This document shows positions 18,979 through 27,825 of a DNA stretch of 64,000 nt, piece after piece (the stretch's first letter is position 1; the number at the start of each line of letters is the position of its first letter). The notes below the pieces were generated by a model. That model saw only the letters and a program-made list of their open reading frames with translations, did no database searches and was not told the DNA's origin. The position numbers and the translations under genes were made by a program. Source of the stretch: Leptospira perdikensis (GTDB lineage Bacteria; Spirochaetota; Leptospiria; Leptospirales; Leptospiraceae); NCBI RefSeq assembly GCF_004769575.1, contig NZ_RQGA01000013.1:124001-188000 (forward strand), given 5' to 3'.

Positions 18979-19419
18979 ATGAAATTCACGGTTTCCATCG
19001 ATATCCATAAACCACTCGACTTTGTGATCCAAACATTTGATGACCCAGTGAATTTAAAACGATGGATGAAGGGACTTGAGTCCTTTGAACCTATTTCCGG
19101 AAACCCCGGCCAACCTGGTGCCAAATCCAAACTGACTTTCAATCTAAACGGCCGCAAAATGGAAATGGAAGAAACAATTACCGTTCGCAATCTACCAAAA
19201 GAATTTTCTGGTACTTATGAAGTGGGGGGGATTTGGAATTTGGTACAAAACCAATTTGAAGCCCTCTCTCCGAATCTCACTCGTTACACTTCCGTTCAAG
19301 AATTTCGTATGAAAGCACCGATGAAATGGTTTTCTTTACTTTTAAAACCAATGTTTCGAAAACAATCCACTCAACATTTACAAAGCTTTAAGGAGTTTAC
19401 AGAGTCACTGGAATCATAA
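18979..19419 (+). CDS. SRPBCC family protein
   Basis: 146 residues with a START-like fold pattern (MKFTVSIDIHKPLDFVIQTFDDPVNLKRWMKGLESFEP, then a strand-rich middle and the C-terminal helix KQSTQHLQSFKEFTESLE). It resembles polyketide cyclase/dehydrase-like proteins. The ligand is unknown. It follows the outer-membrane protein gene by 104 bp. Confidence 0.83.
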   Translation: MKFTVSIDIHKPLDFVIQTFDDPVNLKRWMKGLESFEPISGNPGQPGAKSKLTFNLNGRKMEMEETITVRNLPKEFSGTYEVGGIWNLVQNQFEALSPNLTRYTSVQEFRMKAPMKWFSLLLKPMFRKQSTQHLQSFKEFTESLES

Positions 19420-19443
19420 ACTTCAAACATCCTTTTTTGATCC

Positions 19444-19884
19444 TTATCTATTGTTTTCATAAAGAGTGATCCAGTCCTTAGGACTCATTTTTTTTGACAA
19501 CTCTCCAATCAATTTCCAAGGGATGTCTTCTAACTTTTTAAATCGGATACAACTTTTTCCCATATCCAATTTGGTTTTACAATGTTTGGGATATTCGGTT
19601 TGGAACCATTTGAGTAATTTTTGATCGGCGTAAATTCCCATATGATAGAGGGCAAGGCCATTCTTTTGAGATGCAATATGAATAAAAGGAAGTGCTAGTT
19701 CCGGGGTTACATGATAACCAGCAGGATACGTTTTTTTGGGTACAACAAATCCAATCATTTTGTATTGGATGGTTTCCTCAAAACCTTTGGGGAGATTTTT
19801 TTTAACGATCTCTCTAAGTTTCGAAAATGGTTCTCTTCGGTCTTCTGGTAAAGATTGGATGTATTCTTCAATGGTGTTTGGCAT
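19444..19884 (-). CDS. DUF1801 domain protein
   Basis: 146 residues. It opens with TIEEYIQSLPEDRREPFSKLREIVKKNLP and EETIQYKMIGFVVP, the usual start of DUF1801 proteins, and has LALYHMGIYADQKLLKWFQTEYP and MGKSCIRFKKLEDIPWKLIGEL after it. The fold is related to the iron chaperone frataxin/YdhG group, but a function has not been shown for this member. It is convergent with the SRPBCC gene, 24 bp apart. Confidence 0.88.
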   Translation of the reverse strand: MPNTIEEYIQSLPEDRREPFSKLREIVKKNLPKGFEETIQYKMIGFVVPKKTYPAGYHVTPELALPFIHIASQKNGLALYHMGIYADQKLLKWFQTEYPKHCKTKLDMGKSCIRFKKLEDIPWKLIGELSKKMSPKDWITLYENNR

Positions 19885-19984
19885 GGTAGATCCTTAAATT
19901 CCGGTACAGAGTTTTTTAAGGTCAAGAATTTGTTTCATTCAAAATATTTTGAACATAAACCATTTTAGATTCCAGCTCCCAATC

Positions 19985-20077
19985 CCTGCGCCAGCGATTG
20001 CAGTGGAAATCCTTCGTAAAATTATATGGTTCCATTTTCAATTAGAAACTCACGAAGGATTGAAACGAAAAGCGCGG
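19985..20077 (+). ncRNA. Flavo-1-like structured RNA element, copy 1
   Basis: This 93-nt element lies in the 351-bp gap between DUF1801 and loa22. It reads GCGCCAGCGATTG, then GTGGAAATCCTTCGT (ending 20017), a 34-nt variable loop, ACGAAGGATTG (from 20052), AACGAAAAGCGCGG. A 9-bp inner stem (ATCCTTCGT/ACGAAGGAT) and an outer stem (GCGC/GCGC plus CC/GG) are visible. Copy 2 at 45071-45162 has the same order and the same loop length. The conserved words GTGGAAATCCTT and GGATTG-AACG-A-AGCG match the Flavo-1 motif as I remember it from Flavobacteria and spirochaetes. A mobile palindromic repeat is the alternative. Confidence 0.6.
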
Positions 20078-20169
20078 TCGGTACAGAAAAAATTGACATT
20101 CGCATAACCAATGCGAGGCGCCCATATCTTTGACCACCAGAACATCTGATTGGTAAAAATTCGCCAGGC

Positions 20170-20197
20170 ATAAAAAAACCCACCAAAAGGTGGGTTT
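20170..20197 (-). terminator. intrinsic terminator of loa22
   Basis: A perfect 9-bp stem (AAACCCACC 20176-20184 / GGTGGGTTT 20189-20197) with a 4-nt loop is followed on the minus strand by a run of seven T. It lies about 40 bp past the loa22 stop codon and fits a strong intrinsic terminator. Confidence 0.9.
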
Positions 20198-20235
20198 GAT
20201 TTAGAGAAAGGTCTCTAGTTTAAGTGTGAACTTTC

Positions 20236-20802
20236 TTATTTAGAAACAACTTGGAAAGTTACACGACGGTTGATCGCGTCTTTTTCATCAAAACCAGAAA
20301 TTGGTTTAGAAGAACCAGCAGCTTTTGTTACCAATTTGTCCGCAGGAATTCCTTGTTTTACAAGAGCGTCCTTCACTGCATCAGAACGAATTTGTGAATA
20401 GTATCCGTTTCCTTTTTTAGCACCTTCTGCTTCTTCTGGACCAGATGCATCTGCGTGACCAGTCACTTCAAGAGCGTATCCTTCAGGAAGTTTTGCAATA
20501 GCATCTTTGATGTAAGAAACGTTGTCTTTTGCCCAAGTTTTGAAATCTTCTGCTTGGATGTCCGCTTGTTTGTAGCTAAAACCTCTGCGACGAACACCAT
20601 CTGGATAGCGGTAGTCTTTGAGTGCTACATTGATTTCGTCCAAAAGAGCTGCATTGAGATCTCTGGAAGATACAGTGGATGTTGTTCCCGTAGTGGAAGT
20701 TGTGTCTTTCGGAGTTTCTTTTTCTTCAGAAGACGAACAATTCGTTAATGAAAGCGAAAGACCTGCGAGGAGGATGAGGCTTAAAAAAAATCCTTTTTTC
20801 AT
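20236..20802 (-). CDS. loa22: Loa22-type OmpA-family lipoprotein
   Basis: 188 residues. A lipoprotein signal (LSLSLTNC, Cys22) is followed by a Thr/Ser-rich linker and an OmpA C-terminal peptidoglycan-binding domain (about residues 75-188). Key blocks: DYRYPDGVRRRGFSYKQAD, YALEVTGHADASGPEEAEG, YSQIRSDAVKDALVKQGIP and NRRVTFQV, with the Asp and Arg that bind diaminopimelate. The order and wording match Loa22 of pathogenic Leptospira, an abundant surface-associated lipoprotein needed for virulence there. In a saprophyte it is presumably structural. Monocistronic with its own terminator. Confidence 0.93.
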   Translation of the reverse strand: MKKGFFLSLILLAGLSLSLTNCSSSEEKETPKDTTSTTGTTSTVSSRDLNAALLDEINVALKDYRYPDGVRRRGFSYKQADIQAEDFKTWAKDNVSYIKDAIAKLPEGYALEVTGHADASGPEEAEGAKKGNGYYSQIRSDAVKDALVKQGIPADKLVTKAAGSSKPISGFDEKDAINRRVTFQVVSK

Positions 20803-20861
20803 CAGTTGACCTACCTTAATGTTTCCATAGTTTAGTTCTTTTCATTAGATAACAACCGAAA

Positions 20862-21800
20862 ATGCAAATATTTGTAACTGTTTCCGAAGATTATGACCAA
20901 AGTCGCCTGGATGTCTTTCTAAAAGACAATGCCGGAGACGATCTCAGCCGTTCTACCGTTCAAAAGTGGATTGATTCTGGATTTGTGACCAACAAAACCA
21001 AAGAACAACTGGCCACTAAAAACGGATATAAGGTGACTCTTGGTGAAGAGTACGTCGTGAATGTGATCGCAAGGCCTCCTTCTCGGCTTGAACCCATTCC
21101 CATGGACATTCCTGTTCTTTATGACGAGGACGAATTTATGGTTATCCATAAGAAAGCAGGGATTGCTTGCCACAGTGGGCCGGGAGATGACCAACCTTCT
21201 CTTGTGAATGGATTATTACACCAATTCAAAAACCTATCAGCCACAGGCGGTGAACGTCGTCCAGGGATTGTGCATCGGTTGGACAAACCAACAGAAGGGG
21301 TTCTCATCATTGCGAAAACCGATCGTGCCCATGCAGCATTATCCAAAATGTTTCAAGATCGGCTCGTGGATAAAACCTATTACGCTTGGGTGCTCCAAGC
21401 ACCCGTGGAATCCGAAGGAACTGTCAATCTACCGATTGGTCGCCATCCCGTAGAAAGAGTGAAGATGTGTGTGAGAGAAGATGGAAGAATGGCCATCACT
21501 CATTATAAAACAGAAAAAATTGTCCAAACACAAACAGGTCGTAAATTTAGTTTGATGAAATTGGGATTGGAAACAGGTCGTACCCACCAAATTCGTGTTC
21601 ATATGGCAAAGATGGGTTGTCCTGTTGTGGGAGATACTTTGTATTCTCGTTCCGCAAAAGATTATACACAATATGGACTTTTACTTTTTGCCAAACGATT
21701 GGAATTCCCACATCCTTTTATTCCCGACAAACGAATCTTAGTGGAGTTAGAATTTCCAGAAAGATTCAAAACTTTTGAAAGGAAATGTCCTAGTTACTAA
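20862..21800 (+). CDS. RluA-family RNA pseudouridine synthase
   Basis: 312 residues. An S4-like RNA-binding domain at residues 1-75 (SRLDVFLKDN, SRSTVQKWIDSGFV) leads into the catalytic domain with the motif HRLDKPTEG at about residues 140-148, which holds the catalytic Asp, and LETGRTHQIRVHMA near 230. It isomerises selected uridines in rRNA or tRNA. RluD-like (23S rRNA helix 69) is a reasonable guess, but the target cannot be fixed from sequence alone. Divergent from loa22, with start codons about 60 bp apart. Confidence 0.94.
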   Translation: MQIFVTVSEDYDQSRLDVFLKDNAGDDLSRSTVQKWIDSGFVTNKTKEQLATKNGYKVTLGEEYVVNVIARPPSRLEPIPMDIPVLYDEDEFMVIHKKAGIACHSGPGDDQPSLVNGLLHQFKNLSATGGERRPGIVHRLDKPTEGVLIIAKTDRAHAALSKMFQDRLVDKTYYAWVLQAPVESEGTVNLPIGRHPVERVKMCVREDGRMAITHYKTEKIVQTQTGRKFSLMKLGLETGRTHQIRVHMAKMGCPVVGDTLYSRSAKDYTQYGLLLFAKRLEFPHPFIPDKRILVELEFPERFKTFERKCPSY

Positions 21801-21932
21801 TGGATTGGTATCTTACCGCAAATGATTTTTCCAAACAAAAGTATAGCTGAAATATTGAGTCTGAATTCGATGTGTAACCAGAAAAATTATCTCTAACATT
21901 CACATTGGATTCACTGGTTTTTTAATTAAATT

Positions 21933-23372
21933 ATGAGATTCAGAAATTTAAAACCGATTTTAATACTTTTGGTGCTTTTTGGCACCTTTCATTTGTTTTA
22001 CGATGCTATTTATGAAAATCATATGGGTGAGGGAACCCATAGTGATGTTTTTTATCCGTATTTGTTTGCTCGGGATTTTTGGACTAGTGGATGGGCGGGT
22101 GTTCGCGGATGGAATGTACCCCCTTGTTCCTATCTATTTCCGGAGATGGTCCTTGCAATACTAGTTTATCCGGTTTTAAAGTCTGTGTATTCGTTTCATT
22201 TTGCCTTTGGATTTTTGTCCTTTGTGATGCCTTTTTATATGGCAAGGGCTCTCGGTCTGAAAAAGAACAAATCCTATTTGTTTTCTTTGGGATTTTTAGC
22301 GATTGCCGGAGTTTTGCCAAATAGTTTTGGTCAGTTTTTTTTGCCGGCTTTTCATGCGATGACCTTTTTCTTTGCTGCCTATACTTTATATGAAATCCAT
22401 CATTGGGATTCTAAAAATCGAACCCAAGGTTTACGGTTCCTTCTAATGATTTCCCTCGTTTGGGTTTCTGAATATTGGTATTTTGTGAACATTGCCCCTT
22501 TCCTTCTGGTTTATGCAGTCGTTCGTTTGCAAAAAAAATCAATTTATCCCCTTGGTTTGGTGTTGGTTGGTTTTTTACTGGGTAAGGTTTGGCAAAAGGG
22601 AATTCAATCTTTAGGGATTGGTATTTTTACCTCAAAAGAACTCCCAACTATGGAGAGAATTCATTCCGCAAGAGATTTAATTTCGAAAGACCTAAATTCA
22701 TGGATTTCAGGTGTAATCGAATCTATCACCAAACATCCGATATTTTCCGATTGGTTTTATTTGTATTTGGTTCTTTGTATTATCTACATTCTTTTTTTAT
22801 TCCTTCGGCTCGAATTGAAAAAACAGTTTTTAGATTTGGTTTTTCTCCTTTCTCCTTTTCTTTCTGTAATTGCGTTATTTATCTTTCAGATTGAACCTAA
22901 CTTTCGCTACTTGTACTTTTTACCTTTTTGTATTTTTTTTCTTATATTTCGATTGGCTTCTATGTTTCCTCTCCTTCGATCCGTCGCCACCTTCGTTTTG
23001 TTTCTCGGGCTTGTTTTCTTTTATAATGAGAAATACCCACTTCTCGCAAAATCAATCCAGGATAGTGAGGCCAAACGGGCCCATAGGTTGGAATGTCTTT
23101 CCGAATTTGATCCGAAAGTTCCTGGAGCCGCTACCTACTGGCCCATCAAGTATACTTATGCTTTTTCGGACAAAAATTGGATTCTTGTTCCTTTCACAAA
23201 AGAGGGAATTTATTACCCTTGGATTTCCAACCGGACATGGGACAAAGGACTCGATGAAAAACCTTTCGATCAGTTCCCTTGGGGGATCACAGAAACCAAA
23301 GAACATTTGGATTTATGGAAGGGTGTTCGGTTGGTGAAAGAATGTGAGGGTTGGTTTTTTTACAGGCGGTAG
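21933..23372 (+). CDS. multi-pass membrane protein, possibly a GT-C-type glycosyltransferase
   Basis: 479 residues with about ten hydrophobic helices. After the first helix lies a charged loop HMGEGTHSDVFYPYLFARDFWTSG, with an Asp in a place where GT-C glycosyltransferases have an acidic catalytic residue. The C-terminal 90 residues are soluble. The architecture fits a mannosyl- or other lipid-linked sugar transferase, but sequence similarity is not obvious to me. No strong ribosome binding site precedes the ATG. It stands between the pseudouridine synthase and terC genes. Confidence 0.72.
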   Translation: MRFRNLKPILILLVLFGTFHLFYDAIYENHMGEGTHSDVFYPYLFARDFWTSGWAGVRGWNVPPCSYLFPEMVLAILVYPVLKSVYSFHFAFGFLSFVMPFYMARALGLKKNKSYLFSLGFLAIAGVLPNSFGQFFLPAFHAMTFFFAAYTLYEIHHWDSKNRTQGLRFLLMISLVWVSEYWYFVNIAPFLLVYAVVRLQKKSIYPLGLVLVGFLLGKVWQKGIQSLGIGIFTSKELPTMERIHSARDLISKDLNSWISGVIESITKHPIFSDWFYLYLVLCIIYILFLFLRLELKKQFLDLVFLLSPFLSVIALFIFQIEPNFRYLYFLPFCIFFLIFRLASMFPLLRSVATFVLFLGLVFFYNEKYPLLAKSIQDSEAKRAHRLECLSEFDPKVPGAATYWPIKYTYAFSDKNWILVPFTKEGIYYPWISNRTWDKGLDEKPFDQFPWGITETKEHLDLWKGVRLVKECEGWFFYRR

Positions 23373-23444
23373 TCTCACCTTACCAAACCAAGGCCCGGGA
23401 TTTAGATTGATTCATTTTTCATTTTTAGAACTTTAGGATACGTT

Positions 23445-24155
23445 ATGATAGAAATTCTCTCCGACCCGTCGGTATGGCTTGCCCTTTTGACTTTGACTGC
23501 TTTGGAAATTGTCCTAGGCATTGACAACATCATCTTTATCTCTATTCTTTCCTCTCGTCTGCCAAAAACGAAACAAAAGTCTGCCCGCCAAATCGGACTG
23601 ATGCTTGCCATGGTGACAAGAATCCTTTTGTTATTTTCTCTTTCTCTCATCATGAAACTCACGGCTCCGGTTTTTACTATCATCAACCATGCCATCAGTG
23701 GTCGTGATATCATTCTGATTTTGGGAGGACTTTTTCTCATTGCCAAATCCACTACAGAGATCCATCACAAATTAGAAGGAGAACCGGAGTTAGAAGAAGG
23801 TTCCGGGAAACGAATTTCCTTTACCAAAGTCATCATCCAAATTATGATTCTGGACATTGTGTTCTCTTTGGATTCTGTGATCACCGCTGTTGGAATGACT
23901 GACCAGTTAGGTGTGATGATTACCGCTGTGGTTTTGTCTGTAGGATTTATGTTGTTATCGAGTGGAAGTATTTCCGATTTTGTAGACCAACATCCCACAA
24001 TTAAAATCTTAGCGCTGAGTTTTTTAATATTGATAGGTGTTGCCCTTCTCGGGGAAGGATTGGAATTACATATACCAAAAGGTTATATTTACTTTGCGAT
24101 GTGTTTTTCTGTGATTGTTGAGTTCTTAAATATGAAACTTCGTTCCAAAAAATAA
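23445..24155 (+). CDS. TerC family membrane protein
   Basis: 236 residues with about seven membrane helices. The two TerC acidic motifs are clear: EIVLGIDNIIFIS at about residues 20-32 and DIVFSLDSVITAVGM at about 140-154. They are likely cation-binding. TerC proteins are tied to tellurium resistance in some bacteria and to Mn2+ export or metal loading of secreted enzymes in others. Here the size fits the general TerC/YkoY branch. The DUF1569 gene follows within 30 bp and may share the transcript. Confidence 0.93.
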   Translation: MIEILSDPSVWLALLTLTALEIVLGIDNIIFISILSSRLPKTKQKSARQIGLMLAMVTRILLLFSLSLIMKLTAPVFTIINHAISGRDIILILGGLFLIAKSTTEIHHKLEGEPELEEGSGKRISFTKVIIQIMILDIVFSLDSVITAVGMTDQLGVMITAVVLSVGFMLLSSGSISDFVDQHPTIKILALSFLILIGVALLGEGLELHIPKGYIYFAMCFSVIVEFLNMKLRSKK

Positions 24156-24183
24156 AAACCAATTAGGGATAAGGAAAATTCAA

Positions 24184-24753
24184 ATGAAACGAAAAGATTT
24201 CTTAAAAAAAACAGCTTTGTCTTATAGCATTCTCCATTTGCCACTTCGTGCAGAAGGAACTGCCAAGGAAGAATCAAAATCAGAGACATCCAATGAATCT
24301 CCTTGGCAAGAAGCGGATGATCTTTCCGACCTTCGGGAACTCCTAGTTAAGTTACAAGCCGATACCGACGATTTTAAACTTTCTGGCAGTTGGGCTCCGG
24401 GAAAGGTATTTGCTCACTGCGCTCAAAGTATCGAATATTCTCTCAAAGGATATCCAGAGATGAAGTCTTCGCTCTTTCGTGGATCGATTGGTAAGGTTGC
24501 CTTTTCTATTTTTGCTTTTAAAAACAAAATGAATCACGGATTGGAAGAACCCATTCCTGGTGCCGAAGATATATCCAATGTTACGGAAATCAAAGCCGGG
24601 ATTAAAAGACTCATCCAAGCCATTGATGATTTTTCCAAAACAAAAGAATCCTCGTTAAGACCTCATTTTGCTTATGGTGAACTTACTAAAGAAGAGTATG
24701 ATGTAGCACATAGCCTTCACATCAAAAATCACATGGAACGAGTTTTAGGGTAA
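24184..24753 (+). CDS. DUF1569 (DinB-like) protein
   Basis: 189 residues. The N-terminus MKRKDFLKKTALSYSILHLP resembles a signal for export. The body (LRELLVKLQADTDDFKLSGSW, GKVFAHCAQSIEYSLKGYPEMKS, and at the C-terminus FAYGELTKEEYDVAHSLHIKNHMERVL) matches DUF1569, a helical-bundle relative of DinB with a conserved His that can bind metal. Role unknown. AAGGA lies just upstream of the ATG. The last 9 bp overlap the end of the convergent histidine kinase gene. Confidence 0.83.
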   Translation: MKRKDFLKKTALSYSILHLPLRAEGTAKEESKSETSNESPWQEADDLSDLRELLVKLQADTDDFKLSGSWAPGKVFAHCAQSIEYSLKGYPEMKSSLFRGSIGKVAFSIFAFKNKMNHGLEEPIPGAEDISNVTEIKAGIKRLIQAIDDFSKTKESSLRPHFAYGELTKEEYDVAHSLHIKNHMERVLG

Positions 24754-27177
24754 AATAAACTCTATTTGTTGGCAGAGATCTTCTGCCTTATACATTTTCG
24801 AAAGATAAGCAGAAACAATCGATTCCAATCCCTCTTCTTCCAAAAATTTGTCACCACCGGAAAGAGGGGCATCGGAACTGATCAGAATGATAGGAATCTT
24901 CTGGTCTTTGTGACGACGGCCTTCCCATTCATGGATGAGAGAAATTCCGTTCATTCCTGGCATTTGTAAATCCGTTATGAGTAAAGTTGGAGTGATCCGA
25001 GAGAGATGAGATAATGCTTCTTCGCCATTTCCTGCTTCAATTACAATCCATTGATTTCTTCGCATAACCTCCGCTAAGTCCGATCTAAAGTTTCCAGAAT
25101 CATCCACAAGGAGAACCGATTTCGTACTTTTAGAGAGAGAAATCTCAAAAGAAGATCCAACACCGAGTACAGATTTGATTCGAAGTTTTCCAAAATGGGC
25201 TTCGAGGATATTCATACAAAGTTGTAAACCAAGTCCTGTTCCGCGTTCTCCGGCCGTTCCCGGCATACTTTTGATATTCTCTTCTCCAGTGAGTTTGTGG
25301 ATTTGTTCTTCGCTCATTCCAAGACCACGGTCACGAATTTCCACAGACAACCATTTCCCTTTGTAAGAAACTCCTACCCAAACTTCCGAATTGAGATAAG
25401 AGTATTTGATGGAATTGGTTAAGATATTTTTAAAAACTTCCCCAATCAAGGTTCTATCGGCAATGATTTCAGCCTGGATGGGAGTATCCTTTTGGATACG
25501 AATTCCTTTAAGAGTGGCGAGTGGTTCCACCGATTCAATGATTTCATTTAATAGATCATTCACAGAAAATCGAGTTTGGATGAGTTTGGTTCCGAAGGCA
25601 TCAAAACGACTGACATCCAATAATTGTTCCAACATTCGCAGAGACTGAGTGACACCCGTTTTACAAATTTCCAAAAATTTCTTTTTTTCCACTTCTGTGG
25701 ATTCATTAAAACTGAAATCAATTACATCCAAAATTTGATTTACACTGTTTAGCGGCGAACGTAAGTCATGCGAAATAAGAGAAACAAAGTTTGCTTTCCA
25801 ACGATTGGCTTTTTCCAATTCCAAAGTACGGGCTTTAACTTTTTTTTCGAGAGCTTCTTTTCTTTTGTATAATTCTTTGGATAAAGATTCGGACCGTTTA
25901 TAAACACGAACAAGGCCAAAAGTAACACCGAGTGTCTGTGGAAAAATAAACAAATACAAAGAAACGAGTCCTAGAGGCCTATAACCAAAACTTGGATGGG
26001 AGATTAAAAACAAATCAATGAACCCGCCGATGATTGCCAAAAGTAAACTAAAGAAATACAATCTACTTTCCTTTCGTTGGAAGTACAATGCGAGAGAAAC
26101 GGAAAAAAGTCCGAGAACAACAAAAATTGTGGAAAGGAATTCAAAATAAAAAGAAATTTTTGCAAGATTCGAGACGGGAGTAAACATAGCAACAAGAAGA
26201 AACGTAAGTGCATAAAGTTTTAGAAAAATCAACATACGTTTAAAAAAACGCACTTGAGTCATATTGAGAAGGATATAAGCTCCAAAATACATTACCAAAA
26301 TAAATCCGATTCGAGAGAATCGAAATAAAGTTACGCAGTATTCATCCGAAAAAAGATTAAATAGAATTCTTGTTTCAATCAAAGTAGAAGTTAAAATTAA
26401 AATTCCTAAATAAACAAAAGCCATCCGAAGAGCATTTCTTTCTGACCTGTTAATAAAATAAACTAACGCATAATATATGGAAAGAAGTAACATAAAAATC
26501 ATAAGAATCCAAGAAACAGTAAAATTTACGTTCCAGATACTGATGATATTTTGTATTTTTCCAAATCGAATGATCCCGTGAATACCAGCGTACTTATGTG
26601 AAAAGTTAGATATATGAATGACCAAATCTAATTTTTGAGAAAGTGTTTTAAGTGGGATGATTTTTACATGAAAAGAAGGTTGGTAGTTTTTTTCTGTTTT
26701 TGAGATGACTCCATTTTCAGCAACTAACTCACCATTTACGTACATTTTATACGCACTATGAAGAACAGGAACCAAAAGAGCTAAATTTTGATTCTCGGCA
26801 GGTGGGTCGGGTAAAAGGACTGTTAGGCGGTAGGTCGCAAATCCAAAACTGGGGTATACTTCCCCGTCTTCATTCTCTTGTGAAAACCAAGGTACACCCA
26901 CTTTTAAGTAAGATTTGTTTTCGGGAGATTCTACCTTCGGATCTAAAAACTCATTCCAATAAAATTCCCATTTTCCCGTAAAGTTTATGGTTTCCCCTGA
27001 AAGATCAGCCGACCTTGCATCCAGAACACCATCTTTTGCCAGTAAGGTTGGGTAGGCATCAAACCGGCAGGAGGTGGTGCCCAGTACGATAAGGATCAAA
27101 ATTAAGGGATATCTACAAAAAATAAGTAAGTCACAAAAAGATTTTTGGATGGATGAGAAGAATACGCTGAGAATCAT
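24745..27177 (-). CDS. hybrid histidine kinase with 7TMR-DISM sensor
   Basis: 810 residues. After a signal or lipobox region (LGTTSC) comes an extracellular DISMED2-like sensor (about residues 60-215), about seven helices (about 220-420), a coiled linker (EALEKKVKARTLELEKANRWK), a HisKA domain with the phosphoacceptor His about 470 (SLISHDLRSPLNSV), a HATPase domain (GTGLGLQLCMNI near 645) and a C-terminal receiver with its Asp about 735 (LLITDLQMPGMN). It senses an outside signal and phosphorylates itself, then its own receiver or the regulator beside it. Its ATG is 6 bp from the GTG of the divergent regulator gene. Confidence 0.94.
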   Translation of the reverse strand: MILSVFFSSIQKSFCDLLIFCRYPLILILIVLGTTSCRFDAYPTLLAKDGVLDARSADLSGETINFTGKWEFYWNEFLDPKVESPENKSYLKVGVPWFSQENEDGEVYPSFGFATYRLTVLLPDPPAENQNLALLVPVLHSAYKMYVNGELVAENGVISKTEKNYQPSFHVKIIPLKTLSQKLDLVIHISNFSHKYAGIHGIIRFGKIQNIISIWNVNFTVSWILMIFMLLLSIYYALVYFINRSERNALRMAFVYLGILILTSTLIETRILFNLFSDEYCVTLFRFSRIGFILVMYFGAYILLNMTQVRFFKRMLIFLKLYALTFLLVAMFTPVSNLAKISFYFEFLSTIFVVLGLFSVSLALYFQRKESRLYFFSLLLAIIGGFIDLFLISHPSFGYRPLGLVSLYLFIFPQTLGVTFGLVRVYKRSESLSKELYKRKEALEKKVKARTLELEKANRWKANFVSLISHDLRSPLNSVNQILDVIDFSFNESTEVEKKKFLEICKTGVTQSLRMLEQLLDVSRFDAFGTKLIQTRFSVNDLLNEIIESVEPLATLKGIRIQKDTPIQAEIIADRTLIGEVFKNILTNSIKYSYLNSEVWVGVSYKGKWLSVEIRDRGLGMSEEQIHKLTGEENIKSMPGTAGERGTGLGLQLCMNILEAHFGKLRIKSVLGVGSSFEISLSKSTKSVLLVDDSGNFRSDLAEVMRRNQWIVIEAGNGEEALSHLSRITPTLLITDLQMPGMNGISLIHEWEGRRHKDQKIPIILISSDAPLSGGDKFLEEEGLESIVSAYLSKMYKAEDLCQQIEFILP

Positions 27178-27183
27178 GAGGCT

Positions 27184-27780
27184 GTGGAATCCGTTAAAAT
27201 TGCCATCTTAGAAGACCATTCCGTTGTCACAGAAGGAATCATATCTATCTTAAAATCCAATCCTTTCTTTTCTCTGGCCGGAGAATTTCGAACTGCTGCT
27301 GATTTGTTTCATTTTTTAGAATCCAGTCCCATTCACTTATTGGTTTTGGATATCGACTTACCGGATCGTAATGGCATCGATGTTTTGCGCGAAATTAAAG
27401 AAAAACACCAACCTACAAAAGTCATTATCTTTTCCTTACATGGAAGTCGAGTTTATGTTGAAGATGCCCTTAAAGCGAAAGCTGACGGGTATATGCTAAA
27501 GTCAGATCCTATTTCCAAACTTCCCGAAGTCATTGAACTTGTGATGAAAGGTGGATCTTTTGTTTCCGATGGCGTGAGTAAAGTGCAACTTCCCTTCTCC
27601 GCTTTCCAAATGGAAATTCTAAATTTACTCGTACAGGGATTGTCTCAGAATGAAGTGGCGGACAGAATCCAAAAGTCGAGAAAAACAGTGGAATACCATC
27701 TCAACCAAATGCGTACCAAATTCTCTTGTAAGAACAACAACGAGCTCATTTCCAAGTACGAAAAAGAAATACAAAAATAG
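27184..27780 (+). CDS. LuxR/NarL-type response regulator
   Basis: 198 residues. The N-terminal receiver (VKIAILEDHSVVTEGI, LLVLDIDLPDRNG with the phosphoacceptor Asp near 56, KVIIFSLHGS) is followed by a C-terminal helix-turn-helix of the LuxR type (FQMEILNLLVQGLSQNEVADRIQKSRKTVEYHLNQM, about residues 140-180). It should bind DNA once phosphorylated by a kinase, and the hybrid kinase next door is the natural partner. The GTG at 27184 is preceded by GAGG. The start codons of the pair are separated by only 6 bp, so each promoter must lie inside the other's coding sequence or upstream of it. Confidence 0.93.
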   Translation: MESVKIAILEDHSVVTEGIISILKSNPFFSLAGEFRTAADLFHFLESSPIHLLVLDIDLPDRNGIDVLREIKEKHQPTKVIIFSLHGSRVYVEDALKAKADGYMLKSDPISKLPEVIELVMKGGSFVSDGVSKVQLPFSAFQMEILNLLVQGLSQNEVADRIQKSRKTVEYHLNQMRTKFSCKNNNELISKYEKEIQK

Positions 27781-27825
27781 CCGTTTCGTGATTTCCGAAT
27801 CCTTAGTTTCGGCTAATCTATTCGT

